A stretch of 64,000 nucleotides of DNA from Mesorhizobium kowhaii (GTDB lineage Bacteria; Pseudomonadota; Alphaproteobacteria; Rhizobiales; Rhizobiaceae). The notes under the pieces were generated by a model. The model was not told where the DNA came from. It saw only the letters and a program-made list of their open reading frames with translations, and ran no database searches. This document shows, one piece after another, positions 29,314 to 37,892 of the stretch. Both the position numbers and the translations under genes were made by a program. The stretch spans positions 115,946 through 179,945 of the forward strand of contig NZ_MZXV01000019.1 in NCBI RefSeq assembly GCF_003253745.1, written 5' to 3'. How positions within the stretch are numbered: position 1 is the first letter of the stretch; each line of letters begins with the position of its first letter.

Positions 29314-29885
29314 GCACAGAGATGGAAACGCCGACGCCCCGTCGCCGCCTGTTCGTGCTGTTGCCGCTGCTGGTCTTCCTCGGCTTGGCCGGACTGTTCC
29401 TGGCGCAGCTGTTGTCGGGGCGCGACGTTTCGGAAGTGCCGTCGGCCTTGATCGGCCTGCCGGCGCCGCAGACCAACCTGCCGCCGCTGGAGGGCAGCAA
29501 CCTGCCCGGGCTCGATTCGAAATCCTTCGCCGGCAAGGTCACGCTGGTCAACGTGTTTGCGTCGTGGTGCGCGCCGTGCCGCGAAGAGCATCCGGTGCTG
29601 CTGGCGCTGGCGCAGGACAAGCGTTTCGTCATGGCGGCGCTGAACTACAAGGACCAGCCGGAAAACGCCCGGCGTTTCCTCGGCGATCTCGGCAATCCGT
29701 TCCAGGCGATTGGGGTCGACGAAGCCGGCCGCACGGCGATCGACTGGGGTGTCTACGGCGTGCCGGAAACCTTCGTCATCGGCAAGGACGGCAAGATTGC
29801 CTACAAGCATGTCGGCCCGCTGACCGCCGAGGCGGCGCGGACGGTGCTGTTGCCGCAGATCGACAAGGCATTGGCGGCGCATTGA
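29310..29885 (+). CDS. ccmG: thiol:disulfide interchange protein CcmG (DsbE)
   Basis: A 191-residue membrane-anchored periplasmic thioredoxin. One N-terminal helix (13-34) leads to a thioredoxin fold with WCAPC (Cys87, Cys90) in the VNVFASWCAPCREEHP segment. The acidic YGVPETFVIGKDG loop with cis-Pro is also typical. CcmG keeps apocytochrome c cysteines reduced for haem ligation. It is coupled to ccmD and is the last gene of the ccm group here. Confidence 0.96.
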   Translation: MSTEMETPTPRRRLFVLLPLLVFLGLAGLFLAQLLSGRDVSEVPSALIGLPAPQTNLPPLEGSNLPGLDSKSFAGKVTLVNVFASWCAPCREEHPVLLALAQDKRFVMAALNYKDQPENARRFLGDLGNPFQAIGVDEAGRTAIDWGVYGVPETFVIGKDGKIAYKHVGPLTAEAARTVLLPQIDKALAAH

Positions 29886-30072
29886 TATTCAGGTGATGCC
29901 GGCCTGCAAATGGCGGCTTCCTACGCTTCCGGTGCTCACGTACCCAAAAGTACGCTCCGCTCCGGTTTTCGGAACCCACCTTGTTTGGTCTTCGCGCCCG
30001 TCTTTCGACTCCGGCTCGGCCTGACCTGAATCTCAACGCGCCTGGGTGGCGCCGAGTCGATGGATCTTAAGA
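29886..30072. other. intergenic sequence with repeat-like hairpin
   Basis: This gap between ccmG and the DUF1127 gene has no ORF. Around 29920-29985 is TTCCGGTGCTCACGTACCCAAAAGTACGCTCCGCTCCGG, in which GTAC and CCGG pairs form small hairpins. I believe it is a commonly repeated rhizobial intergenic motif, but only one copy is seen here. Confidence 0.4.
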
Positions 30073-30240
30073 TCAGCCGTAGATCTGCTTGTGGACCTGG
30101 TAGAGCATTTCGCTGCGGTCGGCGCGCATGTCGGCCAGGTCGCGGCTGGAAAAGCTGTCGATTTCGGCGACAAGGCGGTTGTAGTGCTTGCGCTTGGCAA
30201 TGCTGGTGCGAGCGCGGGTCATGAGATCGTTGAAGATCAT
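30073..30240 (-). CDS. DUF1127 small basic protein
   Basis: A 55-residue Arg-rich protein. The DUF1127 core is visible: KRKHYNRLVAEIDSFSSRDLADMRADRSEM. In this family the helix-turn-like motif Y-x-R-x-x-x-E-I-x-x-x-x-x-R-D-L-x-D is conserved. Some rhizobial DUF1127 proteins affect carbon and phosphate metabolism and small-RNA turnover. The start at 30240 with AGGAAAC upstream gives the usual length. A perfect 14-bp inverted repeat lies 76 bases upstream and could be its operator. Confidence 0.88.
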   Translation of the reverse strand: MIFNDLMTRARTSIAKRKHYNRLVAEIDSFSSRDLADMRADRSEMLYQVHKQIYG

Positions 30241-30315
30241 AGCGAGTTTCCTTCTGTGCCGCATTTTTGGCAGCCGGTTCTTCCTCCCTTGATCAGTACG
30301 AAGCATGACATAGTT

Positions 30316-30353
30316 ATGGTGCATTGCAAAAAGAAGATGTTGCAATGCACCAT
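30316..30353. promoter_or_regulatory. perfect 14-bp inverted repeat upstream of the DUF1127 gene
   Basis: The arms ATGGTGCATTGCAA and TTGCAATGCACCAT are exact reverse complements separated by ten bases. A further half copy ACCATTGCAC adjoins on the right. It lies between the divergent DUF1127 and SMP-30 genes. It is not followed by a T run in either direction, so an operator is more likely than a terminator. The factor is unknown. A second palindrome TTAACCCGGGTTAA is at 30386-30399. Confidence 0.6.
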
Positions 30354-30535
30354 TGCACGTAGCGCATAGCCGGTTAAGCCAGCTTAACCCGGGTTAACCT
30401 GGCAGTTCCAGCAGGTAGGTGTTGCTTCCCATCTGCCTTGAGACGTCAAGATGCGGTGAAGCACTCATCATCGATCTTGCCAGATCGATCTCCGGCTGGC
30501 TTGATCGCGCCCGACCTGATGCCAGGAGGAAAAGC

Positions 30536-31456
30536 ATGGCCGCCGCAGATTATTATGAAGTTCTTGATCCGCGTTTCGCGCGGCTGTTCAATTCCAACGC
30601 GCAAGTGGAGAAGCTGTTCACCGGATGCCAGTGGGCGGAGGGGCCAGCCTGGTTCGCCGCCGGCCGATATGTCGTCTGGTCCGACATCCCCAACAACCGC
30701 ATGCTGCGCTACGACGAGACCGACGGCAATGTCAGCGTCTTCCGTCAGCCGTCCGGCAATTCCAATGGCAACACCGTCGACCGGCAGGGCCGGCTGGTGA
30801 CCTGCGAGCACTCGGGCCGCCGTGTCAGCCGCACCGAGTTTGACGGTTCGGTCACCACCATCGCCGCCAAATGGCGTGGCAAGCGGCTGAATTCGCCCAA
30901 CGATGCGGTGGTGAAGTCGGATGGCTCGATCTGGTTCACCGATCCGAGCTACGGCATCGACACCGACTATGAGGGCGACAAGGCCGAAAGCGAGATCGGC
31001 GCCTGCTACGTCTACCGGGTCGATCCCGGCACGGGCGAGGTCGAGGCCGTCATCACCGACATGGTCAGGCCCAACGGCCTTGCCTTCTCGCTCGACGAGA
31101 GCAAGCTCTATGTCGTCGACACCGGCCGCACGCATGGCGCGCAAGATCCTGCCCATATGCGGGTATTCAATGTCGGCAAGGGCGGCAAGAAGGTTTCCGG
31201 CGAAAAGGTCTTCGCCGACTGCACGGCCGGCATGTTCGACGGCTTCAGGCTCGATGAGGACGGCCGCATCTGGACCAGTGCGGCCGACGGCATCCACTGC
31301 TACGATCCGGACGGGACGCTGATCGGCAAGGTCAAGGTGCCGGAGGTCACCGCCAATTGCGTGTTCGGCGGCAACAAGCTGAATTGCCTCTATATCGCCG
31401 GCACCACGTCGCTCTATATGGTGAGGCTGATGGTCAACGGCGCCAAGACCTATTGA
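30536..31456 (+). CDS. SMP-30/gluconolactonase/LRE family protein
   Basis: A 306-residue six-bladed beta-propeller hydrolase. Metal-ligand segments are WAEGPAWFA (Glu), SPNDAVVKSDGSIWFTDPSYG (Asn-Asp) and VRPNGLAFSLDESKLYVVDT (Asn, Asp). Family members hydrolyse lactones such as gluconolactone, usually in sugar oxidation. AGGAGG sits just upstream of the ATG at 30536; a longer frame has no conserved content. A small tautomerase gene follows 33 bases downstream, making a likely two-gene operon. Confidence 0.92.
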   Translation: MAAADYYEVLDPRFARLFNSNAQVEKLFTGCQWAEGPAWFAAGRYVVWSDIPNNRMLRYDETDGNVSVFRQPSGNSNGNTVDRQGRLVTCEHSGRRVSRTEFDGSVTTIAAKWRGKRLNSPNDAVVKSDGSIWFTDPSYGIDTDYEGDKAESEIGACYVYRVDPGTGEVEAVITDMVRPNGLAFSLDESKLYVVDTGRTHGAQDPAHMRVFNVGKGGKKVSGEKVFADCTAGMFDGFRLDEDGRIWTSAADGIHCYDPDGTLIGKVKVPEVTANCVFGGNKLNCLYIAGTTSLYMVRLMVNGAKTY

Positions 31457-31489
31457 GCGACCGTCAACAACATCGAAGGGGAGGACGCC

Positions 31490-31699
31490 ATGCCATTCGT
31501 GAGCATCCGCATCGTCAAGGAAGTGATTGCCGCTGACCCGGCGGGCAAGAAGGCGGACATAGCCAAAAGGGTCACGGCGGCCATCATGGACGCCACCGGA
31601 CTGGGCAATGACGATGTCTGGGTGGTCTTCGAGGAGGTCAACGCCCGCGACTGGTACGTCGGCAAGACCGATGTCGAGACGCTGAGAAGCAAGAAGTAG
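31490..31699 (+). CDS. 4-oxalocrotonate tautomerase family enzyme
   Basis: A 69-residue protein whose Pro2 (MPFVSIRI) is the catalytic N-terminal proline of the family after Met removal. The helix AKRVTAAIMDATGLGNDDVWVVFEEV also fits. Such enzymes interconvert keto and enol forms of short acids as trimers or hexamers. GGGGAGGA precedes the ATG. It lies downstream of the SMP-30 gene, so a link in the same catabolic route is possible but not shown. Confidence 0.9.
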   Translation: MPFVSIRIVKEVIAADPAGKKADIAKRVTAAIMDATGLGNDDVWVVFEEVNARDWYVGKTDVETLRSKK

Positions 31700-31701
31700 C
31701 C

Positions 31702-32232
31702 TCAGCGGTCGGCGATGAAGCCCGCGAAAGCGGACAGCACATCGCGCATTGCCAGTCGGTTTTCCGGCTCAGCCAGGATGTTCTCCACCTCCGGCGGCTT
31801 CTTGCCGAGCAGGGCGATCTCCAGCACATCTTCGCAAAGCGCGAACGACATGGTGCGCATGACCTCGGTCAGCGCGGCGCGGGCAAACAGCGAACGCGGC
31901 GAGGCGTGCACCAGCATGGCGGGCTTCTCGACGGCGGCGTCGCGCGACACCAGCCAGTCGAGGGCGTTCTTCAGCCCGCCCGGCACGCCATGGGCATATT
32001 CCGGACAGGAGACAATGACGCCATCGGCTTGAGTGACGGCGTCGATCAGCACGGAGGCTTCTTGCGGCGTCCGCTCGCCCTCGTCGTCGGGATTGAAGAT
32101 CGGCAGGCGGCCAAGTCCACCATAGACGGTGACGTGGCAGCCGGGCGGGGCGTTGCGCGCCAGTGCCGCGACCAGTGCGGAATTGGTGGAGGCCGCCCGC
32201 AGGCTGCCGGAAATGGCGAGGATTTCGATCAA
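31702..32232 (-). CDS. NADPH-dependent FMN reductase family protein
   Basis: A 176-residue flavodoxin-fold enzyme. The phosphate-binding loop SGSLRAASTNSAL is at the N terminus, and the flavin contact SCPEYAHGVPGGLKNALDWL is near the middle; both are family marks. Such enzymes reduce FMN, quinones, azo dyes or chromate with NAD(P)H. The stop lies only 2 bases from the tautomerase stop (converging). The start at 32232 is fixed by the beta-strand IEILAISGSLR. It may be cotranscribed with the PPOX gene 40 bases upstream. Confidence 0.93.
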   Translation of the reverse strand: MIEILAISGSLRAASTNSALVAALARNAPPGCHVTVYGGLGRLPIFNPDDEGERTPQEASVLIDAVTQADGVIVSCPEYAHGVPGGLKNALDWLVSRDAAVEKPAMLVHASPRSLFARAALTEVMRTMSFALCEDVLEIALLGKKPPEVENILAEPENRLAMRDVLSAFAGFIADR

Positions 32233-32272
32233 GGGAGAGCGGCCGGATACAGGTGAATCGTGACGCGAAAAA

Positions 32273-32893
32273 CTACCACAAGGTCTTGCGGTAATCCTGG
32301 TCCAGCTCGCTGTCGATGCTGCCGGCAGTCTCTGCCAGCGCCAGTTGGTCGCGCAGGATCTGGCCGAGCGTCGGCAGCGTTGCGCGGTCGTACCAGGTTT
32401 CCGGCTTCCACAGATCCGAGCGCATGAAGGCCTTGGCGCAATGCATGTAGGCGGCCTTGACGGTGACCACGACGACGCTTTGTGGTTCCTTGCCGTCGAC
32501 GGCGAGCCGTTCGCGCAAGGTCGCGTCGACGGTGATGCGGGCGTCGCCGTTGACGCGCAGCGTCTCGTTCATGCCGGGAATGAGGAAGAGCAGCCCGACC
32601 GACGGGTTGAGGAGGATGTTCTCCAGCGAGTCGAGCCGGTTGTTGCCGGGCCGGTCGGGAATAGCGATGGTCGTGTCGTCGAGCACGGCGGCGAAGCCCG
32701 GTTTGTCGCCCTTCGGCGTCACGTCGGCATTGCCGGCGCCGTCGGATGAGCCGATCAGCACGAACGGGCTCTTGCCGATGAAGGAGCGGCAATGGCCGTC
32801 GAGCGCCTTCAATTCCTTGCGGATAGAGCCGTCGGTCGGTCGCGGCGTCTTGTAGATCGTCCTCAGCTCATCGCGCGTGGTGACGAATTCCAT
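32273..32893 (-). CDS. FMN-dependent PPOX-type flavoprotein (pyridoxamine oxidase-like)
   Basis: A 206-residue protein of the split-barrel FMN-binding superfamily. The conserved core is VTPKGDKPGFAAVLDDTTIAIPDRPGNNRLDSLENIL, with FLIPGMNETLRVNGDA following. This matches a clade of PPOX proteins distinct from PdxH. The start at 32893 has GGGAGAGGG upstream. Flavin or F420-type reduction is possible; the substrate is unknown. It is followed by the FMN reductase gene, consistent with a flavin-linked pair. Confidence 0.9.
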   Translation of the reverse strand: MEFVTTRDELRTIYKTPRPTDGSIRKELKALDGHCRSFIGKSPFVLIGSSDGAGNADVTPKGDKPGFAAVLDDTTIAIPDRPGNNRLDSLENILLNPSVGLLFLIPGMNETLRVNGDARITVDATLRERLAVDGKEPQSVVVVTVKAAYMHCAKAFMRSDLWKPETWYDRATLPTLGQILRDQLALAETAGSIDSELDQDYRKTLW

Positions 32894-32906
32894 GACCCTC
32901 TCCCTG

Positions 32907-33006
32907 GAGCGGTTCATCGTTTCACGAAAACGCAGAACCGCTCTTTCTCTTTGTTTGACGCAATTCCGGACGGAAAACCGTTACACACTTTTCCTGGAAT
33001 TGCTCT
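32907..33006. repeat. composite repeat: GAGCGGTTC hairpin plus family B palindrome, copy 2
   Basis: A 9-bp inverted repeat GAGCGGTTC / GAACCGCTC (32907-32943) is followed by T-rich spacer and then the family B unit (32959-33006). The first copy at 20144-20218 has the same two-part build. The last bases contain the stop codon of yciB (33005-33007). Confidence 0.85.
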
Positions 33007-33679
33007 ATTTCCCGGCCTTCTCTTCTTTCCCGGCTTTCTCGTCGAGCGAATGGTGCAGGATCAGCGGCATCTGGCTGAAGGTGAATAGAAGCGTGATCGG
33101 CATGATGCCCCAGACCTTGAAGGTAACCCAGGCGTCGGTGGAAAAATTCCGCCACACCACTTCATTGGCAAGGGCCAGGAACAGGAAGAATAGACCCCAG
33201 CGGAAGGTCAGCTTCCTCCAGCCCTCGGCGTCGAGGCTGAAGGCCGAATCGAAGACATAGCCGAGCAGCGATCTGCCGAAGTAGAGACCGCCGAGCAGCA
33301 CGCCGCCGAACAGCGTGTTGACGATGGTCGGCTTCATCTTGATGAAGATGTCGTCCTGCAGATAGAGCGTCAGCGCGCCGAAGATGAAGACGACGACGCC
33401 CGACACCATCGGCATGATCGGCAAGGTGCGCATCAGCAGCCATGAGGCGATCAGCGCGATCGCGGTGGCGGCCATGAACAGGCCGGTGGCGACGAAGATC
33501 GGGCCGCCCAATTCGGCCAGGACAGGGAATTTCCGCACCAGCCATTCGCCGCGCGCATTGGCGAAGAAAAACACCATCAACGGCCCCAGTTCCAGCACCA
33601 GCTTGAGCAGCGGATTGACGCCTTCCTTCTTCTCTTTTTGCGGGTCGGACGGATCGCGTTCGAGAATGGGTGGGTTCAT
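33005..33679 (-). CDS. yciB: inner-membrane-spanning septation protein YciB (IspZ)
   Basis: A 224-residue protein with five to six transmembrane helices. Family blocks are [18 protein letters not shown] near the N terminus and the C-terminal [34 protein letters not shown]. The homologous protein in Shigella is needed for septation and spreading and interacts with cell-wall and division proteins. It is the last gene of the leftward dapF-mtaB-ftsY-yciB cluster. The Lys/Glu-rich tail [10 protein letters not shown] and its stop lie at the edge of a palindromic repeat. Confidence 0.95.
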   Translation of the reverse strand: MNPPILERDPSDPQKEKKEGVNPLLKLVLELGPLMVFFFANARGEWLVRKFPVLAELGGPIFVATGLFMAATAIALIASWLLMRTLPIMPMVSGVVVFIFGALTLYLQDDIFIKMKPTIVNTLFGGVLLGGLYFGRSLLGYVFDSAFSLDAEGWRKLTFRWGLFFLFLALANEVVWRNFSTDAWVTFKVWGIMPITLLFTFSQMPLILHHSLDEKAGKEEKAGK

Positions 33680-33694
33680 AGACTTTCTTTCTTA

Positions 33695-33736
33695 CGCATA
33701 ATCTGATCCAAAAAGTCTGCAACTTTTTGGGATATG
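33695..33736. repeat. palindromic repeat family C
   Basis: The imperfect palindrome GCATAATCTGATCC.. / ..GGGATATGC has an inner AAAAAGT..ACTTTTT core. It lies between ftsY and yciB. It shares the A-rich/ACTTTT core design with families A and B but has different outer arms. Confidence 0.7.
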
Positions 33737-33740
33737 CTTG

Positions 33741-35390
33741 TTAGGCAACTCCGGCGATCGCCCTGGCGAATTCGCTTGCCGAAAAAGGTTCGAGGTCATC
33801 GACCTGTTCGCCGACGCCGATGAAATAGACCGGCAGTTTGTGCTTTGCCGCGATCGCCACCAGAATACCGCCACGCGCCGTGCCGTCCAGCTTGGTCATC
33901 ACCAGGCCGTTGACGCCGGCGACATTGCGGAAGATCTCGACCTGGTTGAGCGCGTTCTGGCCGGTGGTGGCGTCTACCGTCTGCAAAACGGTGTGCGGCG
34001 CTTCCGGGTCGAGCTTGCCCAGCACGCGGACGATCTTTTCGAGCTCGGCCATCAGCTCGGTCTTGTTCTGCAGGCGGCCGGCGGTGTCGATGATCAGCAC
34101 GTCGGAGCCGGCTTCTTTTGCTCGTTCGAAGGCGTCATAGGCCAGCCCCGCGGCATCGGCGCCGATCTTGGAGGCGATGACCGGTGATTTCGTCCGCTCG
34201 CCCCAGATCTTCAATTGCTCGATCGCGGCGGCACGGAACGTGTCGCCGGCGGCGAGCATCACCGACAGGCCGCCATCGGTCAGTTTTGCCGCCAGCTTGC
34301 CGATGGTGGTGGTCTTGCCGGTGCCGTTGACGCCGACCACCAGAATGACATGCGGCTTGTGCGAGAGATCGAGTTCCAGCGGCATGGCGACGTGGGCCAG
34401 CACCTTTTCCACCTCGGCCGCCATGATGGCGCGCACTTCCGCCTCGGAAACATCCTTGCCGTAGCGGCTGGAAGCCAGCGCATCGGTGACGCGCAGCGCG
34501 GTTTCCATGCCGAGATCGGCGCGGATCAGCACATCCTCGAGGTCCTGCAGGGTCTCTTCGTCCAGCTTGCGCTTGGTGAAGACGCCGGCGATGTTGCCGG
34601 TGAGCTCGCGCGACGAACGGGCAAGCCCATCCCTCATGCGCTGGAACCACGAGCGCCTCGGCGCCGGTTCCGGCGCTTTCTGCGGTTCGGCCTTCTGCTC
34701 GACCTTCTTGGTGACGGTCACCTTGCCGGGAGCGGGAACGGGTTTTGGCGCCGGTTGCGGGACGGCCTGAGGTTCGGGCGCGACCTCGGCAATGACAGGC
34801 TGTGCTTCAATCGGAGCCGGCTGGCGAATGGGCGGCGAAACTTCGGCCGGCGGGATTTCGGGCGCCGGCGTTTCGGCGGGAGTCTCGACCGGCGGTGCCG
34901 GCACTTCGACTGGCGCAGGTTCTGGCTGTTTCTCCGGTTGCGGCACGATTTCCGGCCGCTCCGGCTCCGGAATTTCGCGCGGCTCCGGTGCAGGAACCGG
35001 CTCCGGCACCACAGGCGCGGGTGGGATTTCCTCTGGCGCAGGCTCCTCGGCGGGCGCTTCCGGTTCAACCGGCTGCGGCTCTTCAACCGGGGCAGGCTCA
35101 GGCCGGATTTCCGGCTCGGGCGGAATGATCGGTGCCGGCTCGGGCGCTGGTTCCTCGACAGGCGCCGGCTCCGACGGCACTTCCGGCTCGGCCGGCAGTG
35201 TCGGTACAATTTCCGCCTCGGGCTGCGGCTCGTCGCGCTTCAGAAATTCCGGAACAACCTGTTCGGACGCCGGCTTCAGCGCATCGAGCGCTTCCCATTT
35301 GATCGGCGGCAGCGGGGCGGTCTCGTCGACCGGTTCCTCGACCACTTCCTTCTTGCCGAACGAAAATATCTTCTTGAAAAAACCAGCCAT
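33741..35390 (-). CDS. ftsY: signal recognition particle receptor FtsY
   Basis: A 549-residue membrane-associated GTPase, receptor for SRP-ribosome complexes. The N-terminal 230 residues are a long Pro/Glu/Ala-rich acidic region, longer than in E. coli FtsY. The NG domain follows, with P-loop GVNGTGKTTT, DTFRAAA, DTAGR and TKLDGTARGG motifs and the C-terminal YFIGVGEQVDDLEPF. The partner ffh is at 1.5-3.1 kb. The gene lies between mtaB and yciB, all leftward, with 11 bases to mtaB. Confidence 0.97.
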   Translation of the reverse strand: MAGFFKKIFSFGKKEVVEEPVDETAPLPPIKWEALDALKPASEQVVPEFLKRDEPQPEAEIVPTLPAEPEVPSEPAPVEEPAPEPAPIIPPEPEIRPEPAPVEEPQPVEPEAPAEEPAPEEIPPAPVVPEPVPAPEPREIPEPERPEIVPQPEKQPEPAPVEVPAPPVETPAETPAPEIPPAEVSPPIRQPAPIEAQPVIAEVAPEPQAVPQPAPKPVPAPGKVTVTKKVEQKAEPQKAPEPAPRRSWFQRMRDGLARSSRELTGNIAGVFTKRKLDEETLQDLEDVLIRADLGMETALRVTDALASSRYGKDVSEAEVRAIMAAEVEKVLAHVAMPLELDLSHKPHVILVVGVNGTGKTTTIGKLAAKLTDGGLSVMLAAGDTFRAAAIEQLKIWGERTKSPVIASKIGADAAGLAYDAFERAKEAGSDVLIIDTAGRLQNKTELMAELEKIVRVLGKLDPEAPHTVLQTVDATTGQNALNQVEIFRNVAGVNGLVMTKLDGTARGGILVAIAAKHKLPVYFIGVGEQVDDLEPFSASEFARAIAGVA

Positions 35391-35401
35391 GCTTTGCGGT
35401 C

Positions 35402-36700
35402 TCAGGCGGCGCGGGCGGCAAGCGGCGCCGCGATCAGCCGGGCGCCATCGTGGCCGGTGATATCGGCCGCGACGATCTCACCCGGCACGCCCGCGCCGAG
35501 TGCGGCAAGCGTAAAACCTTCGGTGCGGCCAAGACCGTCACGCTCGATCAGGATCGACTGGCGCGTTCCGGAAAGCGACGACAGATGGCGCCGATACGCA
35601 GCTTCACCCGCGGCGCGCAACCGGGCGGCGCGCTGCTTGACCAATTCGCGCCGCACCTGCGGCATACGCGCGGCGGGCGTGCCTTCGCGTGGGCTGAACG
35701 GGAAGACATGCAGATGGGTCAGTCCGCATTCCTCGACGATTTTTTCCGAGTTTTCGAACATCTCATCCGTTTCGGTCGGGAAGCCGGCGATGATGTCGGC
35801 GCCGAAGACGATGCCGGGGCGCAATTTGCGCACATCCTCGCAGAAGCGGATCGACTGATCGCGCAGATGGCGGCGCTTCATGCGCTTCAGGATCATGTCG
35901 TCGCCGGACTGGAGCGACAGATGCAGATGCGGCATCAGCCGCGGCTCGGTGGCGATGGCGTCGAGCAAATCGTCGTCGGCCTCGATCGAATCGATCGAGG
36001 ACAGCCGCAGCCGCTTCACATCGGGCACCTGCTTGAGGATTGTTTTCACAAGCTTGCCGAGCTTTGGCGCACCCGGCAGGTCGGCGCCAAAACTGGTCAT
36101 GTCGACGCCGGTCAGCACGATCTCGGCATAGCCATTGCCGGCGAGCCGCTTGACCTGCTCGACCACGGCGCCCATCGGCACCGAGCGCGAATTGCCGCGA
36201 CCATAGGGAATGATGCAGAAGGTGCAGCGGTGGTCGCAGCCGTTCTGCACCTGGACGAAGGCGCGCGCCCTGCCCTCGATGGCGTCGACCATGTGGCCGG
36301 CGGTCTCGCGCACCGAAAAGATGTCGTTGACGCGTGCCTTCTCGGTGTCGTTGACGCCGAAATCCGGCAGCGCCCGATAGGAGTTCGCCTTCAGCTTCTC
36401 CTCATTGCCAAGCACGAGGTCGACCTCGTCCATGGCGGCGAAATTCTGCGGCTCGGTCTGCGCGGCGCAGCCGGTGACGATGATGCGCGCTTCGGGGTTG
36501 TCGCGGCGCGCCTTGCGGATCGCCTGCTTTGCCTGGCGTACCGCCTCGCCGGTCACGGCGCAGGTGTTGAAGATCACGGCGCCGCCTTCCAGCGCGCCAA
36601 GGCCGGCGCTTTCCGCCTCGCGCCGCATCACCTCGGACTCATAGGTGTTCAGCCGGCAGCCGAAGGTGACGACATCGATACCCTTGGAGAGGGAGGCCAT
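35402..36700 (-). CDS. mtaB: tRNA t6A37 methylthiotransferase MtaB
   Basis: A 432-residue radical SAM methylthiotransferase that converts t6A37 to ms2t6A37 in tRNA. The N-terminal UPF0004 domain (TFGCRLNTYESEV) contains three cluster cysteines. The radical SAM motif is CDHRCTFCIIPYGRG, followed by LTGVDMTSFG. A C-terminal TRAM-like region is present. The start ATG overlaps the dapF stop by one base (TGATG at 36698-36702). Upstream in-frame codons lie within dapF and are not homologous. Confidence 0.95.
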   Translation of the reverse strand: MASLSKGIDVVTFGCRLNTYESEVMRREAESAGLGALEGGAVIFNTCAVTGEAVRQAKQAIRKARRDNPEARIIVTGCAAQTEPQNFAAMDEVDLVLGNEEKLKANSYRALPDFGVNDTEKARVNDIFSVRETAGHMVDAIEGRARAFVQVQNGCDHRCTFCIIPYGRGNSRSVPMGAVVEQVKRLAGNGYAEIVLTGVDMTSFGADLPGAPKLGKLVKTILKQVPDVKRLRLSSIDSIEADDDLLDAIATEPRLMPHLHLSLQSGDDMILKRMKRRHLRDQSIRFCEDVRKLRPGIVFGADIIAGFPTETDEMFENSEKIVEECGLTHLHVFPFSPREGTPAARMPQVRRELVKQRAARLRAAGEAAYRRHLSSLSGTRQSILIERDGLGRTEGFTLAALGAGVPGEIVAADITGHDGARLIAAPLAARAA

Positions 36701-37584
36701 CAGGCCGCGCTTTCGGTGTCGCGGGCCCAGGTGCCGGTCGACGGATCGAAGCTGCCGGAAAATTCCCATTCGGCGGCACCGGTGAGGATGACGTGGTCGT
36801 CGCCGCGCCATTCGACATGCAGCGAGCCGCCGCCGGGCGTCACCAGGCTGACGCTGCGGCCGGTCCGGTTGGTGCGGGCCGCGGCGACCACCGATGCGCA
36901 TGCGGCGGAGCCGCAGGCCTTGGTCAGGCCGGCGCCGCGCTCCCAGGTGCGGATGACCATGGTGTCGGGCGAGGTGACCTCAGCGATGGTGATGTTGGCG
37001 CGCTCGGGAAACATCGGATGGTTCTCGAGCAGCGGCCCGAAGCGGTCGAGCTCATAGGACCAGACGTCGCGGTCGACCCAGAATATGGCGTGCGGGTTAC
37101 CCATCGAGACCACCGAGGGCGAATGCAGCACCGGCGCGTCGATCGGACCGATCTGCAGCTCGATCATGCGGGTATCGTGGAACTCCTCGGCCAGTGGAAT
37201 GTCCTGCCAACCGAAACGCGGTATGCCCATGTCGACCGAGATTGACCCGTCGGCATGTTCGCGTGCGTTGAGGATGCCGGCGACGGTCTCGAAGGTGAAG
37301 GTCTTCTGGCCGGTTTCTGCGGCGAGCGCCTGGACGACGCAGCGCATGCCGTTGCCGCAGGCCTGAGCCTTGGAGCCGTCGGAATTCAAGATGTCGATGA
37401 AAAAGGCGGTGCCCGGCGTCCGGGCGTCGTGGATCGCCATGATCTGGTCGAACCTGGTCGCGGCATCGGCGTTCAGCGCAATGGCGGCAGCCGGCGTCAC
37501 CCGATCGGCACGGCTACGCATGTCGGCAACGATGATCTCGTTGCCGATGCCGTTCATCTTGGCGAAAGGGGCAGTGCTGGCCAT
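36700..37584 (-). CDS. dapF: diaminopimelate epimerase
   Basis: A 294-residue enzyme that converts LL- to meso-diaminopimelate for lysine and peptidoglycan synthesis. Both catalytic cysteines are present: Cys76 in the ACGNGMRC motif and the second in [10 protein letters not shown]. The start is fixed by [15 protein letters not shown]. It heads the leftward dapF-mtaB-ftsY-yciB run, an order I recall from other Rhizobiales. Confidence 0.97.
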   Translation of the reverse strand: MASTAPFAKMNGIGNEIIVADMRSRADRVTPAAAIALNADAATRFDQIMAIHDARTPGTAFFIDILNSDGSKAQACGNGMRCVVQALAAETGQKTFTFETVAGILNAREHADGSISVDMGIPRFGWQDIPLAEEFHDTRMIELQIGPIDAPVLHSPSVVSMGNPHAIFWVDRDVWSYELDRFGPLLENHPMFPERANITIAEVTSPDTMVIRTWERGAGLTKACGSAACASVVAAARTNRTGRSVSLVTPGGGSLHVEWRGDDHVILTGAAEWEFSGSFDPSTGTWARDTESAA

Positions 37585-37656
37585 TGCTCCGCGAATTCCG
37601 TGTCCGTTTGGCGCTATATGGCGGAAACGAGCGGGAATTACCAGTGCAGAGCAGGG

Positions 37657-37818
37657 TTACGTCACTGCGAAGATGCCAAGCACGACGAGCAGGAAGATGA
37701 CCAGAACGATGCCGATGAGGATGCGCGCGCCGGTGGCGGCGGCTCCTGCCAGCGCCGGCATGCCGAGCAGGCTCGCCGCCGCGGCGACGATCAGCAGAAT
37801 GATGACCCATTTGATCAT
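37657..37818 (-). CDS. DUF1328 small membrane protein
   Basis: A 53-residue protein made almost wholly of two transmembrane helices around a Gly/Ala-rich turn (AGAAATGARILIGIVLVIFLL), as in the DUF1328/YtjA family. It is too short to be recognised by length alone, but the sequence pattern IKWVIILLIVAAAASLLG followed by the AAA-TGA turn is typical. AGAGGCTCC-type ribosome binding sequence is weak; the start at 37818 is the only one giving the family length. The function is unknown. Confidence 0.82.
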   Translation of the reverse strand: MIKWVIILLIVAAAASLLGMPALAGAAATGARILIGIVLVIFLLVVLGIFAVT

Positions 37819-37892
37819 GGAGAGGCTCCCAGCCAAATTGCGTTGGGGAAGCACGCGTTTCAGCAATCTGGGTTCCTTGGCGGGCTGCTTGG

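Noticed and set aside
34660..35300. Repeat-like GGCTCCGG-rich DNA within ftsY
   Set aside because: It encodes the Pro/Glu-rich N-terminal region of FtsY and needs no separate explanation.
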